A DNA stretch of 64,000 nucleotides from Ferriphaselus amnicola (GCF_000974685.2 NZ_AP018738.1:1116001-1180000), one strand, 5' to 3'. Shown: positions 6,136-22,503, counted from the stretch's first letter. The notes: generated by a model not told the origin, from the sequence alone. A program made the numbers and translations.

Positions 6136-7116
6136 ATGAATGCTCAAGTAGTTTCTCAAGATTCGCCCAAGCTGCTCGACCGGATGCGGGCGGAGATCCG
6201 CTTGCGCCACTACAGCATTCGTACCGAGCAGGCGTATGTTGATTGGGCGCGGCGCTATATTCTGTTTCATGACAAGCGCCATCCTCGGGAGATGGGGGCT
6301 GAGGAGGTGCGGGACTTTCTGTCGCATCTGGCTACTGAGCGCAATGTTTCGGCCTCGACGCAGGGGCAGGCAAAATCGGCTTTGCTGTTTCTGTATCGGG
6401 AGGTGCTGCATATCGAGTTGCCTTGGCTGGACGAGGTGATTTCGGCAAAGACGGCCAAGCGCTTGCCGGTGGTGTTGACGCAAACCGAGGTGCGTCATCT
6501 GATCGGTGCAACTTCGGGCACAATGGGAATTATCGTCAGTTTGTTATATGGGACGGGGATGCGCTTGCTGGAAGCCTTGCGCTTGCGGGTGAAGGACGTG
6601 GAGTTCGAGCGTCGCGAGATTATTGTGCGGCAGGGTAAGGGTAATAAAGATCGGGTGACGGTGTTGCCGGAAAATCTGCTGTTGCCACTTAAGGCGCATC
6701 TAGAGCGGGTGAAGGCGTTGCACGAACGCGATTTGGCGGAGGGATTTGGTGAGGTGCAGTTGCCCGATGCACTGGAACGGAAATATCCCAAGGCGGGTAG
6801 GTCGTGGGGTTGGCAGTTTGTGTTCCCCTCGGTGTCTCGCTCGACTGATCCGCGCTCCGGTGTGATTCGGCGGCATCATTTGTATGAGGCTAGTGTGCAG
6901 CGGGCGGTGCGCGAAGCGGCCAAGCTGGCTGAGATCGCTAAGCCGGTGTCTCCACACACGTTGCGCCACTCCTTCGCCACGCATCTTTTGCAAAACGGTT
7001 ACGACATACGCACGGTGCAGGAATTGTTGGGCCACAAGGATGTGCAGACCACGATGATTTACACGCATGTGCTTAACAAGGGCGGGCGCGGTGTGGTCAG
7101 TCCGCTGGATCGCTGA
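6136..7116 (+). CDS. intI: Integron integrase (tyrosine recombinase)
   Basis: The enzyme recombines attI with single-stranded attC sites to insert or shuffle cassettes. Its 326 residues show the tyrosine recombinase set R143, H274, R277, H300 and Y309, each exactly three positions from the IntI1 equivalents. The integron-specific extra domain is clear ([19 protein letters not shown], residues 213-231), which separates it from XerC/D and phage integrases. It is transcribed opposite to the cassettes, as in all integrons. The frame is intact, so the integrase may be active. No strong ribosome site precedes the ATG. Confidence 0.96.
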   Translation: MNAQVVSQDSPKLLDRMRAEIRLRHYSIRTEQAYVDWARRYILFHDKRHPREMGAEEVRDFLSHLATERNVSASTQGQAKSALLFLYREVLHIELPWLDEVISAKTAKRLPVVLTQTEVRHLIGATSGTMGIIVSLLYGTGMRLLEALRLRVKDVEFERREIIVRQGKGNKDRVTVLPENLLLPLKAHLERVKALHERDLAEGFGEVQLPDALERKYPKAGRSWGWQFVFPSVSRSTDPRSGVIRRHHLYEASVQRAVREAAKLAEIAKPVSPHTLRHSFATHLLQNGYDIRTVQELLGHKDVQTTMIYTHVLNKGGRGVVSPLDR

Positions 7117-7121
7117 GTGGC

Positions 7122-7931
7122 TTAGCGATATTCTGGCCCGGCTGGGGTAGTATCGTTGGCGTCCAGTATTTCGACGGAAATTTTTACATTCGTGTTGATG
7201 TAGCCTTGGTCGTTGGTTTTTCCCATTAGCAAGAATGCGGGGGGGGAAACGTCGATCTGCGGCCCTTGGCATTGCCTGCTGCGTTTGTTGTCCGAGTGCG
7301 AGGCAGGGCAGAAATCGGTGATGTAGAGCACCATCGATGGGGTGGCTTTGGGATATTTGCCTACTTGTCGGGTGAGTTCATCGACATACACATTCGGTAG
7401 GTAGTTGTTGATGGGCGGTACGTTGTGATTGATCTGCGAGAGTAGGGATGGCTCGCCCTGCTGGCCGCAGTATTCGGTAGTTAGGCATTTGATCCGGACT
7501 TTTCTTCCACAGAGTTGCAAATTTTCAGCGCAACTCGGTTCGCCATTCCCATTGCTTGCACATTTTTTCATGCCCAGTAGTGAGGTCGAGTCGCTGGGCG
7601 CGAGATGCCAAAGGAAATACTCTCCGCTGTGGTAGCGCATGTCGCCGACGGCGTTGTCGCATGCGAGTCCGCCGAAACTGTCTGACAAGGGGCCTGCGTT
7701 CGAGCGCCATTCGCCATTTTTGCGGTAGGTGTTGTCGGTGGTGTTGATGATGGTCATGCGCATGGTGTCGTGGCGATCCCAGCCATCGGTGGTGCAAGCA
7801 CTGAGCAGTAGCAGGAGGAGTGAGCCTGTTGCTAGGGTGAACTTGGACCGGTTGAGCGCGGGGAGTAAGGGGCCGAACTCTTGGCGTATGTGGACAGTGG
7901 CAACTTCACTCATGGAAACGCGGCATCTCAT
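7122..7931 (-). CDS. Cysteine-rich putative lipoprotein
   Basis: A hydrophobic stretch ending in LLLLLLSAC forms a lipobox about 44 residues after the first ATG. The mature protein has ten or more cysteines and should be exported and disulphide-bonded. The n-region is unusually long, so translation may start later, at the second ATG (7913) or beyond; no ribosome site decides it. The rest resembles no family I recognise. It ends 5 bases from the intI stop codon in convergent orientation and lies outside the cassette array. Confidence 0.6.
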   Translation of the reverse strand: MRCRVSMSEVATVHIRQEFGPLLPALNRSKFTLATGSLLLLLLSACTTDGWDRHDTMRMTIINTTDNTYRKNGEWRSNAGPLSDSFGGLACDNAVGDMRYHSGEYFLWHLAPSDSTSLLGMKKCASNGNGEPSCAENLQLCGRKVRIKCLTTEYCGQQGEPSLLSQINHNVPPINNYLPNVYVDELTRQVGKYPKATPSMVLYITDFCPASHSDNKRSRQCQGPQIDVSPPAFLLMGKTNDQGYINTNVKISVEILDANDTTPAGPEYR

Positions 7932-8117
7932 GGTTCGGGCGTGTGGTGGTTCGGTGGCTGGGGGATTGTGGGCGGTAGCCGTGCAAGTGGACGGACTTTA
8001 GGGGCGGAGCGTTGAGCTGTCAATCGTTGCGCTGGGCGCGCGGCGCTAAAGGCCGCTGCGCTTAGCGGCGGGTTCAGTGTATTCTCTGGTCTGTTTGTAA
8101 TTTAAGTCGAGGGACGT

Positions 8118-9167
8118 ATGGGTTTGGGGCCAGTGATGCTGGATGTGTTGGGCAAGGTTTTGACGGCCGAGGACGAGGCGCGCTTGCGTCATCCCTTGGT
8201 GGGCGGGGTGATCTTGTTCGCGCGCAATTACGAATCGCCGTCGCAGTTGTGCGAATTGACGGCGGCCATTCGGGCGGTACGTACTCCGCCGTTGTTGATC
8301 GCGGTGGATCACGAAGGCGGGCGAGTGCAGCGTTTTCGTACGGGCTTTACGCGCATTCCGCCGATGCGCGAGTTGGGCAAAGTGTGGGATGCGCATCCCA
8401 AACGGGCGAAGCATCTGGCGCAGCAAGCGGGTTTCGTGATGGCGGCTGAGTTGCGCGCCTGCGGAGTGGATTTTAGTTTTGCGCCGGTGCTGGATATGGA
8501 CTACGGCGTGAGCACGGTGATCGGTGATCGAGCTTTTCACTCCGAGCCGCAAGCCATCGCTGAGTTGGCGCACAGTCTGCTGCTGGGCTTGCGTCAGGCG
8601 GGGATGCACACGGTGGGCAAGCATTTTCCCGGTCACGGTTACATCGCGGCAGATTCGCATCTGGATATTCCAGTGGATGAGCGCAGTTATACCGACATCG
8701 AAATGGCCGACCTGATCCCGTTCCGCCAGATGGTGAATTTCGGGCTGACGGCGGTGATGCCCGCGCATGTGATCTATCCCAAGGTGGACCCACGCCCGGC
8801 GGGATTCTCGCCGGTATGGTTGAAGCAAGTGCTGCGCGGCGAGCTGGGCTTCGAGGGTTGCATCTTCAGCGACGATCTGTCGATGGAAGGCGCGACGGTG
8901 GCGGGCGGCATCGTGCAGCGGGCGGAAGCGGCGCTGAGTGCCGGTGCCGATATGGTGTTGGTGTGCAATAAGCCCGAATCGGCGGACGAGTTGCTGGCTG
9001 GGCTGCGGTATGAGATGCCGGCCACCAGCAAGGCGCGACTCGCTCACATGCGGGGCGGGGCGCATCCACCGTCGCAAGCACAGTTGCACGAGTCGCCGGA
9101 GTTTCTGACTGCGCTGCGCGAAGTGAGCACCATCGGGATACAGGATGGTGATCTGGCGCTGTCATAG
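8118..9167 (+). CDS. nagZ: Beta-N-acetylhexosaminidase (peptidoglycan recycling)
   Basis: NagZ removes N-acetylglucosamine from anhydro-muropeptides in the cytoplasm during cell-wall recycling. The 349-residue GH3 protein has the family start (LGPVMLDV), the KHFPGHG motif at 168-174 carrying the catalytic His, and the nucleophile region SDDLSMEGA near 251. [12 protein letters not shown] near 62 binds the sugar. Length and motifs are normal. GAGGGACGT precedes the ATG. It is followed within 65 bases by zipA in the same direction. Confidence 0.95.
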   Translation: MGLGPVMLDVLGKVLTAEDEARLRHPLVGGVILFARNYESPSQLCELTAAIRAVRTPPLLIAVDHEGGRVQRFRTGFTRIPPMRELGKVWDAHPKRAKHLAQQAGFVMAAELRACGVDFSFAPVLDMDYGVSTVIGDRAFHSEPQAIAELAHSLLLGLRQAGMHTVGKHFPGHGYIAADSHLDIPVDERSYTDIEMADLIPFRQMVNFGLTAVMPAHVIYPKVDPRPAGFSPVWLKQVLRGELGFEGCIFSDDLSMEGATVAGGIVQRAEAALSAGADMVLVCNKPESADELLAGLRYEMPATSKARLAHMRGGAHPPSQAQLHESPEFLTALREVSTIGIQDGDLALS

Positions 9168-9232
9168 GCTTTGCCATTTCTCCAAGCTGTTGCGATAATC
9201 GCGGCCAACATCCAATAACAACAAACATCGCC

Positions 9233-13227
<3,995 letters not shown>

Positions 13228-13228
<1 letters not shown>

Positions 13229-13779
13229 TGATCTCTGCCCAGCAAGCGCACAACTACTTGCAGCAGGCCGAGGTCATTTGTCCGGCGGACGAGGTTCAGT
13301 CGGCGGTGCGTCGGCTGGCGCAAGAGATCAAAGCCCAGTTGGGTGAGACCCAGCCGCTGGTGTTGGCCGTGATGGGTGGTGCGGTCATCTTTGCTGGGCA
13401 GTTGTTGCCGCAGCTCGACTTCCCGCTCGACTTCGATTACGTCCACGTCTCGCGCTATGGCAATCATCAGCAAGGTGGTGAGCTACACTGGAAAGTACAG
13501 CCACAGCATGAAAAGCTGAAGGGTAGGGTGGTGTTGGTGCTGGACGACATCCTCGATGAAGGCGAAACCTTGGCGGCGGTGAAACAGCGCGTGCTGGCAC
13601 TGGGCGCAACTGCTTTCTACTGCGCAGTGTTCGCCGACAAGCTGCACGGCAGACCTAAGCCCTTGTATGCTGATTTTGTGGGCGTTGAGTTACCCGACCG
13701 TTTCGTGTTCGGTTACGGTATGGACATCCACGGTGCTTGGCGAAATTTGCCTGCCATCCACGCTTTGAAGGAGAACTAA
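13228..13779 (+). CDS. hpt: Hypoxanthine-guanine phosphoribosyltransferase
   Basis: This purine salvage enzyme joins hypoxanthine or guanine to PRPP. The PRPP-binding loop VLVLDDILDEGETL is clear near residue 106, with the pyrophosphate loop VMGGAVIFAG near 48. At 183 residues it resembles the short betaproteobacterial hpt/apt-like type. Its ATG shares one base with the galU stop, so translation is probably coupled. The next gene, mtnP, also acts on purine salvage. Confidence 0.85.
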
Positions 13780-13780
13780 C

Positions 13781-14527
13781 ATGCTGGCGATTTTGGGCGG
13801 AACTGGGCTGACGCAGTTGACGAATCTGGAGATTACTCGTCGGCAGGTGATGCGCACGCCCTACGGCGAGCCGTCCGGCGCGTTGACCTTCGGCACCTTG
13901 GGTGGGCATGAGGTCATCTTTCTGGCACGTCACGGCTATGGCCACACCATTGCACCGCATCTGGTGAACTATCGCGCCAATCTGTGGGCGCTCAAGCAGG
14001 AAGGAGTGAAGCGCATCGTTTCAGTCGCTTCGGTGGGCGGCATTCGCGCCGATTTGGTGCCCGGCACCTTGGTCATTCCCGATCAGATCATTGACTACAC
14101 CTACGGACGTGAATTCACGTTTGTCGATGGGACGGATCGGGCGGTGACGCATACCGATTTTACCCAGCCCTACACCCAATCTTTGCGCTCCAGAATCCTG
14201 GCCGCCTCCCGTATCGCGGATGTGTCCTGTTTGGATGGTGGCGTGTATGCCGCCGTGCAGGGGCCGCGTCTGGATACCATCGCCGAAGTGAATCGTTTGG
14301 AGCGCGATGGTGCAGATATGGTCGGCATGACGGGGATGCCGGAAGCGGCACTCGCACGCGAACTGGGCTTGAGTTACGCCACCATCGCTGCCGTGGTGAA
14401 CTACGCTGCTGGCCGTGGCGATAGTTGCAACGGGGTGAATCTGGACAACGTCGGTAAGGTCGCTCAAGGTGTGATGGCGCATGTGCGCACGCTGCTCGAG
14501 TGCGTGGTGGAGTGCGATGGCGATTAG
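13781..14527 (+). CDS. mtnP: S-methyl-5'-thioinosine/thioadenosine phosphorylase
   Basis: This PNP/MTAP-family enzyme cleaves 5'-methylthio-nucleosides to recycle methionine and purine. The 248-residue product has the phosphate-binding start ILGGTGL, the [18 protein letters not shown] segment near 50, and the substrate loop [20 protein letters not shown] near 183. The protein is short and close in length to the Pseudomonas methylthioinosine phosphorylase, so inosine specificity is possible; sequence alone does not settle it. It starts 1 base after hpt. Confidence 0.85.
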   Translation: MLAILGGTGLTQLTNLEITRRQVMRTPYGEPSGALTFGTLGGHEVIFLARHGYGHTIAPHLVNYRANLWALKQEGVKRIVSVASVGGIRADLVPGTLVIPDQIIDYTYGREFTFVDGTDRAVTHTDFTQPYTQSLRSRILAASRIADVSCLDGGVYAAVQGPRLDTIAEVNRLERDGADMVGMTGMPEAALARELGLSYATIAAVVNYAAGRGDSCNGVNLDNVGKVAQGVMAHVRTLLECVVECDGD

Positions 14528-15056
14528 AGACGTCTTGCGCATGGGCGATGCGCGACTGTTGCATCGTGCCGAGGAAGTGGATGCGTTCGACACGCCGTAC
14601 TTGCACGAACTGCTGGCGGACATGCGCGACACCATGCGGGCGCTCGACGGCATCGGCCTCGCGGCTCCGCAGATCGGCGTGCAGTTGCGTGTGGTCATCT
14701 TCGGCTGCGAACATACTCCACGTTATCCTGATGCACCGGCCATTCCCGAGACCGTGCTCATCAATCCCTTGCTGTTGCCGCTAGGCGATGAGCAGACCGA
14801 AGGCTGGGAAGGTTGCCTGAGTGTGCCGGGGCTGCGTGGTAAAGTACCTCGTTTCGATCACCTGCGCTATCGCGGCTATGACCAGTACGGCAGTTTGATC
14901 GACCGCACCGTGAGTGGCTTCCATGCGCGTGTGGTGCAGCATGAGTGCGATCACTTGGATGGTATCCTCTATCCGATGCGCATCGAAGACATGAGTCTGT
15001 TCGGCTTCAACGATGTGCTGTTCCCTGAAGCGGATAAACGCAAAGAGCACCCATGA
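14517..15056 (+). CDS. def: Peptide deformylase
   Basis: Def removes the formyl group from new proteins. The three metal-site motifs are present: GIGLAAPQ near 45, EGCLS near 98 and HECDH near 141. At 179 residues it has family length. I took the ATG giving [11 protein letters not shown], which overlaps the end of mtnP by 11 bases, since the longer frame adds a non-family extension. The stop overlaps the channel gene that follows. Confidence 0.94.
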   Translation: MAIRDVLRMGDARLLHRAEEVDAFDTPYLHELLADMRDTMRALDGIGLAAPQIGVQLRVVIFGCEHTPRYPDAPAIPETVLINPLLLPLGDEQTEGWEGCLSVPGLRGKVPRFDHLRYRGYDQYGSLIDRTVSGFHARVVQHECDHLDGILYPMRIEDMSLFGFNDVLFPEADKRKEHP

Positions 15057-16087
15057 GGCTGGACGCATCCGCACGTCATATCTATGCCTCGTTCATCTGG
15101 GGCTGCGTGGCTTTGGTCGTGGTTTTCATCGTTGGCACGGTCGGCTATCGCTTGCTTGGCGGGGAGCATAATTCCTGGGTCGATTGTTTCTACATGACGT
15201 TCATCACCATCGCCACCATCGGCTTTGGTGAGATTGTGGATTTATCGAACAATCATTACGGACGCCTGTTCACGGTATTCATCGGTTTCGCTGGGATCGC
15301 TACGCTGACCTACTTGCTGTCCACGGTCACCGCGTTCATTCTGGAAGGCGACCTCAATCTTGCTTGGCGGAGAAAGAAGATGCAGAAAAAGATCGAAAAG
15401 TTGCAAGACCACTACATCATCTGCGGCATCGGTCGGGTGGGTAGCAATGTGGCTCATGAACTGAGTGCGACGGGGCGGCGCTGTGTGATTCTCGATGAGG
15501 CGATGCAGAATATCGACAACTATCTGGATAAGCATCCAGAGCAGTTGTTCTTGCACGGCGATGCCACGGATAACGATCTGCTGATCGCGGCGGGGATACA
15601 TCGCGCCAAGGGAGTGTTCGCGGTGGCGGCGGACGATAGCAAGAATCTGGTCATCAGCCTGAGCGCCAAGCAACTCAACCCGACGGTACGCGTGGTTGCA
15701 CGTTGCCACGATGTGAAGAACGTAGAAAAGACGCGCCGTGCCGGTGCTGACGAGATCGTTTCGCCTGACTTCACCGGCGGCCTGCGTCTAGTCTCTGCGA
15801 TGGTGCGCCCGCAGGTGGTGTCGTTCTTGGACGAGATGCTCAAGTCGGATGACAACTTGCGCATGGAAGAGATCACCATTCCCAGCGCGCTTTCTGGCAA
15901 ACCGTTGGCCGTGCTGTATCACGGCAACAAGGATTGTGTCGTGCTAGCAGTCAAGCACCTCGGCCACTGGCAGTTCAATCCGCCGGCGCAGCATCCGGTA
16001 CAAGGAGGGGATGTCCTGATGGTGATGACCACGCCGCAAGGTAGATCGCGGGTGGAGGAGTTGCTGGCAGGGGTCAGCAACGATTGA
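15053..16087 (+). CDS. Two-transmembrane potassium channel with RCK (TrkA-N) domain
   Basis: The N-terminal part has two membrane segments (about 12-32 and 74-96) flanking a pore loop with selectivity filter TIGFG (55-59), a common variant of TVGYG. From about 117 a TrkA-N domain carries the Rossmann motif [11 protein letters not shown], followed by a TrkA-C-like domain to residue 344. The plan is that of MthK/Kch-type ligand-gated channels. It is the last gene of the zipA-to-channel run, and the start overlaps def by four bases. Confidence 0.9.
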   Translation: MRLDASARHIYASFIWGCVALVVVFIVGTVGYRLLGGEHNSWVDCFYMTFITIATIGFGEIVDLSNNHYGRLFTVFIGFAGIATLTYLLSTVTAFILEGDLNLAWRRKKMQKKIEKLQDHYIICGIGRVGSNVAHELSATGRRCVILDEAMQNIDNYLDKHPEQLFLHGDATDNDLLIAAGIHRAKGVFAVAADDSKNLVISLSAKQLNPTVRVVARCHDVKNVEKTRRAGADEIVSPDFTGGLRLVSAMVRPQVVSFLDEMLKSDDNLRMEEITIPSALSGKPLAVLYHGNKDCVVLAVKHLGHWQFNPPAQHPVQGGDVLMVMTTPQGRSRVEELLAGVSND

Positions 16088-16159
16088 TTGCGGGACGTGC
16101 ACTGCGGCTAAAGCCCAAAGTGAGCGTGCGAGGCAAGGGCTGCTTAATGTCCTAAATTG

Positions 16160-16182
16160 AGCGGGAGCAGAACGCTCCCGCT
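16160..16182. terminator. Hairpin between convergent genes
   Basis: AGCGGGAGC and GCTCCCGCT form a perfect nine-base stem with a five-base loop between the end of the channel gene and the end of folD. There is no U-run on either side, so it may be a weak bidirectional terminator. Confidence 0.5.
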
Positions 16183-16202
16183 ACCTTGATCGGAATCTAA
16201 GG

Positions 16203-17057
16203 TCAGATTCCGGCGCTACGTTCCGCCGACTGCACGGTGTTGGCGACCAGCATGGTGATCGTCATCGGGCCGACTCCACCGGGCACGGGGGTGATCCAGC
16301 CAGCCACTTCTTTAGCCGACTCGAAATCCACATCGCCGCACAGCTTGCCATCCGCCATGCGGTTGATACCCACGTCGATCACCGCTGCACCCAGCTTGAT
16401 CATGTCGCCAGTGATCATCTTCGGGCGACCCGTCGCCACCACCAGAATGTCGGCATCGCGGGTGTACTTGGCGAGGTCAACGGTCTTGGAGGTGCAGATG
16501 GTCACGGTGGCGTTGTGCTGCAACAGCAACAGCGCCATCGGCTTGCCGACGATGTTGCTACGGCCCACCACCACGGCGTGTTTGCCTTCGATGGACACGC
16601 CACTCTTCTGCAACAGCACCAGCGAGCCATAAGGCGTGCACGGCGCGAAGCGCATGTTGCCGGTAGCCAGCGCGCCGACGTTGATCGGGTGGAAACCATC
16701 GACATCCTTGTCAGGACTGATGGCGTTCAGCACCTTGTCGCCGTCGATGTGCTTGGGCACAGGCAATTGCACCAGCAGGCCGTGGATCTTCGGGTCAGCG
16801 TTCAACTCGGCGATCTTGGCCAGCAGGGCAGCTTCGGAGGTGTCGGCGGGCAGGGCGATGTGCTCGGAATGCAGACCAAGCTCAGCGCAAGCCTTCACCT
16901 TGTTGGCGACATACACTTTGGACGCCGGGTCTTCGCCGACGATGATGACCGCCAGTCCTGGCGTGATGCCGCGAGCTTTGAGCGCGTCGGCGCGAATCTT
17001 CCATTCGGCGCGCACTTCCTGCGCAATGGCCTTGCCGTCAATGATGCGCGCGGTCAT
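16203..17057 (-). CDS. folD: Bifunctional methylene-THF dehydrogenase/cyclohydrolase
   Basis: FolD interconverts one-carbon forms of tetrahydrofolate in the cytoplasm. The 284-residue protein contains the catalytic Lys region [15 protein letters not shown] (near 48), the signature [17 protein letters not shown] near 97 and the C-terminal [16 protein letters not shown]. The NADP site [13 protein letters not shown] is near 164. It lies three bases after ppa on the same strand. Confidence 0.96.
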   Translation of the reverse strand: MTARIIDGKAIAQEVRAEWKIRADALKARGITPGLAVIIVGEDPASKVYVANKVKACAELGLHSEHIALPADTSEAALLAKIAELNADPKIHGLLVQLPVPKHIDGDKVLNAISPDKDVDGFHPINVGALATGNMRFAPCTPYGSLVLLQKSGVSIEGKHAVVVGRSNIVGKPMALLLLQHNATVTICTSKTVDLAKYTRDADILVVATGRPKMITGDMIKLGAAVIDVGINRMADGKLCGDVDFESAKEVAGWITPVPGGVGPMTITMLVANTVQSAERSAGI

Positions 17058-17060
17058 GTC

Positions 17061-17588
17061 TTAACCCTTGTAGTTGGCAACGCCGCTGGTGATCTCAGCG
17101 TGGGCAGCTTCGATGCCTTTCCAGCCCTTGACCTTGACCCATTTGCCCTTTTCCAGCGACTTGTAGTTCTCGAAGAAATGCTGGATCTGTTGCAGCAGTT
17201 GCTCAGGCAGATCATCGATGCTGTTCACGTTCTGGTACAGCGGAGTCAGCTTGGTGACCGGCACGGCGACCAGCTTGGCATCGCCACCGCTCTCGTCGTC
17301 CATGTCCAACATGCCCAGCGCACGTACGCGGATCACTGCGCCGTGTACTAGAGGGAAGGGGGTGATGACCAGCACGTCAACGGGATCACCATCGTCCGCC
17401 AAAGTGTTGGGGATGTAGCCGTAGTTGCAGGGGTAGCGCATCAGAGTGGAGACGAAGCGATCGACGAACAGCGCGCCGCTTTCCTTATCCACTTCATACT
17501 TAACTGGATCCGAGTTCGCGGGGATCTCGATGATGACGTTACATTCTTGCGGCAGATTCTTGCCGGCGCTGACATTGTTCAAGCTCAT
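17061..17588 (-). CDS. ppa: Inorganic pyrophosphatase
   Basis: This is a soluble family I pyrophosphatase. The 175-residue protein shows the family start ([20 protein letters not shown]), the metal-binding signature [10 protein letters not shown] near residue 65, and the KxxKGWKG ending region. AAGGA precedes the ATG. It is probably cotranscribed with folD downstream and perhaps with the NlpC/P60 gene upstream, 29 bases away. Confidence 0.96.
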   Translation of the reverse strand: MSLNNVSAGKNLPQECNVIIEIPANSDPVKYEVDKESGALFVDRFVSTLMRYPCNYGYIPNTLADDGDPVDVLVITPFPLVHGAVIRVRALGMLDMDDESGGDAKLVAVPVTKLTPLYQNVNSIDDLPEQLLQQIQHFFENYKSLEKGKWVKVKGWKGIEAAHAEITSGVANYKG

Positions 17589-17617
17589 GCTATTTTCCTT
17601 AATGATTGAGGGGAGGG

Positions 17618-18217
17618 TTATTGTTGCTGGGGAGCCGCCGATTGTAGCGGGCTACCCAGCGGGTTGGTTAATGCTGCCGGTAGATCGACGCGCTTGGCGA
17701 CGGCGAAGCGCTTGGACCAATATTTCATGCCTAGATAGGCAACCTCGACACTGCTGCCATGCCACGGTGAGTGGATGAATTTCCCGTCACCGACATAGAT
17801 GCCCACATGCGAGATGCTGCGCTTGACGGTCTTGAAGAACAGCAGGTCACCGGGTTTGAGCTCGTCTTTATCGACTTTGTCGCCGACTTGGCTCATATCT
17901 TTGGATGTGCGCGGCAGGTTCAGATTCAGGTTGGTTTTGAACAGATAACCGACGAAACCGCTGCAATCAAAACCAGAGTCGGGTGTCGTCCCGCCTAGGC
18001 GATAAGGCGTACCGATCAAATCAGTCGCTTTGTTCAGTAGATTGCCGATGATGCCGTGCCTAGCATCCGCATCCTGCTTGGCAGTCAGCGCAGTCGCCAG
18101 TTTCAACTCCGATTCCGTACTTGCGTTGGGGGCAGAGTCTTGCGGAGCGGCCACCGTTGTACGTGCCAACAGGCACGAAAACAATAGCGTAGCGAGGAAG
18201 ATTCCGCTTTTCATCAT
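17618..18217 (-). CDS. Secreted NlpC/P60 cell-wall endopeptidase
   Basis: NlpC/P60 enzymes cut peptide stems in murein. The 199-residue protein has a signal peptide (residues 1-23) and the catalytic Cys in FDCSGFV (near residue 84). The His lies in [14 protein letters not shown] (near 136) and is followed by the third polar residue in IHSP. A Gln/Pro-rich tail follows. Two start codons lie in tandem. A periplasmic murein hydrolase in the Spr/NlpC class is the likely role. Confidence 0.9.
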   Translation of the reverse strand: MMKSGIFLATLLFSCLLARTTVAAPQDSAPNASTESELKLATALTAKQDADARHGIIGNLLNKATDLIGTPYRLGGTTPDSGFDCSGFVGYLFKTNLNLNLPRTSKDMSQVGDKVDKDELKPGDLLFFKTVKRSISHVGIYVGDGKFIHSPWHGSSVEVAYLGMKYWSKRFAVAKRVDLPAALTNPLGSPLQSAAPQQQ

Positions 18218-18346
18218 CGGGTGGATAGAACGAGGAGCGCGTCTGGGAATGTCGCCATTTTAAGCGATTTCGACCACCCCTGGCAAAGAATCCTGCCGTA
18301 CTCAAAGCGTGCTGCTGCTATCATTCGCGCCAACTTTGGAGGCTGT

Positions 18347-19234
18347 ATGTACAAGACAATCGAAGACTTTGTGGGAGCGACACCGCTGGTGCGTTTGAAG
18401 CGCATTCCCGGCGATACTTCCAACGTGATTCTGGCCAAACTGGAAGGTAATAATCCAGCGGGCTCAGTGAAAGACCGCCCGGCGCTGTCGATGATCACCC
18501 ACGCCGAAGCGCGCGGTGAGATCAAGCCCGGCGATACGCTGATCGAAGCCACGTCCGGCAACACCGGCATCGCGCTGGCGATGGCCGCCGCCATGCGCGG
18601 TTACGGCATGATCTTGGTGATGCCTGAGAACCAGAGCATCGAGCGCCGCCAGACCATGCGCGCCTTTGGTGCGGAACTGGTGTTGACACCGAAAGCGGGC
18701 GGCATGGAGCTGGCGCGCGATACGGCTGACAAGCTGCGCAGCGAAGGGCGCGGCATCATCCTTGACCAGTTCGGCAATCCAGATAATCCGCTGGCCCATT
18801 ACGAAGGCACCGGCCCTGAGATTTGGCGCGATACGCAAGGTCGCATCACCCATTTCGTCTCAAGCATGGGCACGACGGGTACCATCATGGGTACCTCGCG
18901 CTTTCTTAAGGAACGCAACCCCGTCATCCAGATCGTCGGTGCGCAGCCGGAAGAGGGCGCGCAGATCCCCGGTATCCGTAAGTGGCCGGAGGCTTACCTT
19001 CCCAAGATATACAGCTCGACCAACGTTGATCGCATCGAGTATGTCAGCCAAGCGGAGGCCGAGGATTACACTCGGCGGCTGGCGCGGGAAGAGGGCATCT
19101 TCTGCGGCATTTCGTCCGGCGGCGCACTCGCCATCGCCCAGCGCATCTCGCAGCAAGTCGAGAATGCCACCATCGTGTTCATCGTCTGCGACCGTGGCGA
19201 CCGCTACCTTTCCACGGGCGTGTTCCCAGAGTGA
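18347..19234 (+). CDS. cysM: Cysteine synthase B
   Basis: CysM makes cysteine from O-acetylserine and sulfide or thiosulfate using PLP. The 295-residue product has the PLP lysine in GSVKDRPA (near 41-48), the substrate loop TSGNTGIALA near 69, and the phosphate-binding GTTGTIMG near 176. Arg/Pro in KDRPA rather than KDRI points to CysM over CysK. GGAGG precedes the ATG; an upstream in-frame start would lie in the divergent promoter region. Confidence 0.94.
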   Translation: MYKTIEDFVGATPLVRLKRIPGDTSNVILAKLEGNNPAGSVKDRPALSMITHAEARGEIKPGDTLIEATSGNTGIALAMAAAMRGYGMILVMPENQSIERRQTMRAFGAELVLTPKAGGMELARDTADKLRSEGRGIILDQFGNPDNPLAHYEGTGPEIWRDTQGRITHFVSSMGTTGTIMGTSRFLKERNPVIQIVGAQPEEGAQIPGIRKWPEAYLPKIYSSTNVDRIEYVSQAEAEDYTRRLAREEGIFCGISSGGALAIAQRISQQVENATIVFIVCDRGDRYLSTGVFPE

Positions 19235-19256
19235 AACGAGATCGGCCTAGCCGGTT

Positions 19257-20180
19257 ATGACAGGCCAATCTCGCAACGCTCTCGCTCAGCGGGACGTCTT
19301 GCTCGGTGTCGTCTTCGCGCTGCTCGCGGCGGTCGGCTTTTCAGCCAAGGCGATTCTGGTGAAGCTGGCCTACCTCGACCACGTGGATGCGATCACGCTG
19401 TTGGCTTTGCGTATGGTGTTCTCGGTACCGTTCTTCATCGGCGTGGCGATCTGGGTACGCCGCCAACATGTCGCACCGCTGAATACACATGACCGTTTGC
19501 TGGTGTTGGGGCTAGGTCTGATCGGTTACTACTGCTCCAGCTTCCTCGATTTCCTCGGCTTGCAATACATCTCCGCCGGTTTGGAACGACTCATTCTGTT
19601 CCTCTACCCGACCATGACGGTGATCCTCGCCGCCGTGCTCTATCGACGCGCCATCGGCAGCAAAGTCATCGCGGCTATGGCCTTGTGTTACGCGGGCATC
19701 GCCTTGGTGTTTCTGCACGATATCGGCGTCAAAGAAGGCAGCGTCGTGCTGGGCGCCTCGCTGGTGTTCGCCAGCACTTTGTCGTATTCGATCTATCTGG
19801 TGGGGGCAGGGCATGCCATCCTACGCATCGGTGCGATGCGCTTCACCGCCTATGCCATGGTGGTGGCGAGTATCGCCAGCCTGTTGCAGTTCGTGGTGAT
19901 GCGGCCGCTGAGTGCGCTCGACTTGCCGTTGCGCGTGTACGAGCTTTCTTTGGCGATGGCGATCTTCTCTACCGTGCTGCCGGTGTTCATGCTGTCGTTC
20001 GCCATCCGCCGCATCGGCTCCGGCAGCACTTCGCTCATTGGCTCGCTCGGCCCGGTCAGCACCATCTACATGGCTTATATTTTCCTGAACGAGCGCATTT
20101 CGCTGCTTCAGATCGCCGGGTCTGCGCTGGTGCTGTGCGGGGTGCTCATCATCAGCTTGAACAGTAAGAAAGAGGGCTGA
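19257..20180 (+). CDS. EamA/DMT-family transporter
   Basis: The 307-residue protein has ten predicted membrane helices in two repeated halves, each an EamA domain of the drug/metabolite transporter superfamily. The substrate is not evident; relatives export amino acids or metabolites. It follows cysM by 22 bases in the same direction, so cysteine or a related metabolite is a possible but unproved substrate. Confidence 0.85.
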   Translation: MTGQSRNALAQRDVLLGVVFALLAAVGFSAKAILVKLAYLDHVDAITLLALRMVFSVPFFIGVAIWVRRQHVAPLNTHDRLLVLGLGLIGYYCSSFLDFLGLQYISAGLERLILFLYPTMTVILAAVLYRRAIGSKVIAAMALCYAGIALVFLHDIGVKEGSVVLGASLVFASTLSYSIYLVGAGHAILRIGAMRFTAYAMVVASIASLLQFVVMRPLSALDLPLRVYELSLAMAIFSTVLPVFMLSFAIRRIGSGSTSLIGSLGPVSTIYMAYIFLNERISLLQIAGSALVLCGVLIISLNSKKEG

Positions 20181-20247
20181 CGGCGCGGCGGTCGAATGGG
20201 TATTTTGGGGTAAACTTGCGCATCTTTTACACCTGCGAAATACAGTC

Positions 20248-21912
<1,665 letters not shown>

Positions 21913-21969
21913 AATCGACGAAGATAATTTCGAATATTGATTTAGTTATGAAATACGAATTGAGGCTAT

Positions 21970-22503
21970 ATGATTAACTCACCACACTCATTACTCGAGT
22001 TGATTCACTCCGGCAAGATAGTGCGAAATCTATCTGATCGTGAGTTATTAAAGCCCGAGGGGGTAGGCTTTGACTTATGCCTTTCATCTCTTTCAAGTGT
22101 AGGTTCAGGTGGTGGCAGTTTGAGAACTGCAACTAGAAGAACCCCTGAGGATGTATTGGTTCAGGAAAATGAAAACAACTGCTTCTATCTGGAGTCAGGC
22201 CGTACATATTTGGCTACCACTACTGAAGAGTTTGATCTTCCAACTGATCTTGCAGCAGTTTTCTTTCCGCGTAGCACCCTTTTCAGAAGTGGCGTGATAT
22301 TTCAATCTAGCGTATTGCCAGCAGGCTATGTTGGCCCAATGGTTTTCTCATTAACTAATACCCATTATGAAACTTTTGAAATAGAAAAAGGGGCACGGTT
22401 TGCCCATGCGGTTTTTCTTTCGGTAACGGGAGATGTCGGCCTGTACAAGGGGCAGTGGCAAGGTGGGCGGATTTCTCAGCCTCTTGATGAAGGGCAAATC
22501 TGA
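21970..22503 (+). CDS. dCTP deaminase/dUTPase-fold protein, first of three
   Basis: The 177-residue protein shows the Dcd plan. A GVGFDLCLSSL strand near residue 31 is followed by PRSTLFRSGV near 98, then AGYVGPMVFSLTN near 117, KGARFAHAVF and the ending YKGQWQGGR. The catalytic Glu of E. coli Dcd (E138, in LEFYN) is replaced by Ser, and the Asp-Pro before it is changed, so deamination is doubtful and nucleotide binding is more likely. It is AT-rich, follows ettA by 57 bases, and shares one base with the next gene. It is not the housekeeping dcd. Confidence 0.8.
   Translation: MINSPHSLLELIHSGKIVRNLSDRELLKPEGVGFDLCLSSLSSVGSGGGSLRTATRRTPEDVLVQENENNCFYLESGRTYLATTTEEFDLPTDLAAVFFPRSTLFRSGVIFQSSVLPAGYVGPMVFSLTNTHYETFEIEKGARFAHAVFLSVTGDVGLYKGQWQGGRISQPLDEGQI

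Noticed and set aside
8046-9089. Minus-strand frame of 347 codons
   Set aside because: It is entirely opposite nagZ, rich in His, Arg and Gln as expected for an antisense frame, with no ribosome site.
16515-17351. Plus-strand frame of 278 codons
   Set aside because: It is antisense to folD and ppa, both full-length and motif-complete.
21970-22503. First Dcd-fold gene as the housekeeping dCTP deaminase
   Set aside because: The catalytic Glu is replaced by Ser and the Asp-Pro before it is changed, and base composition differs from the host genes.
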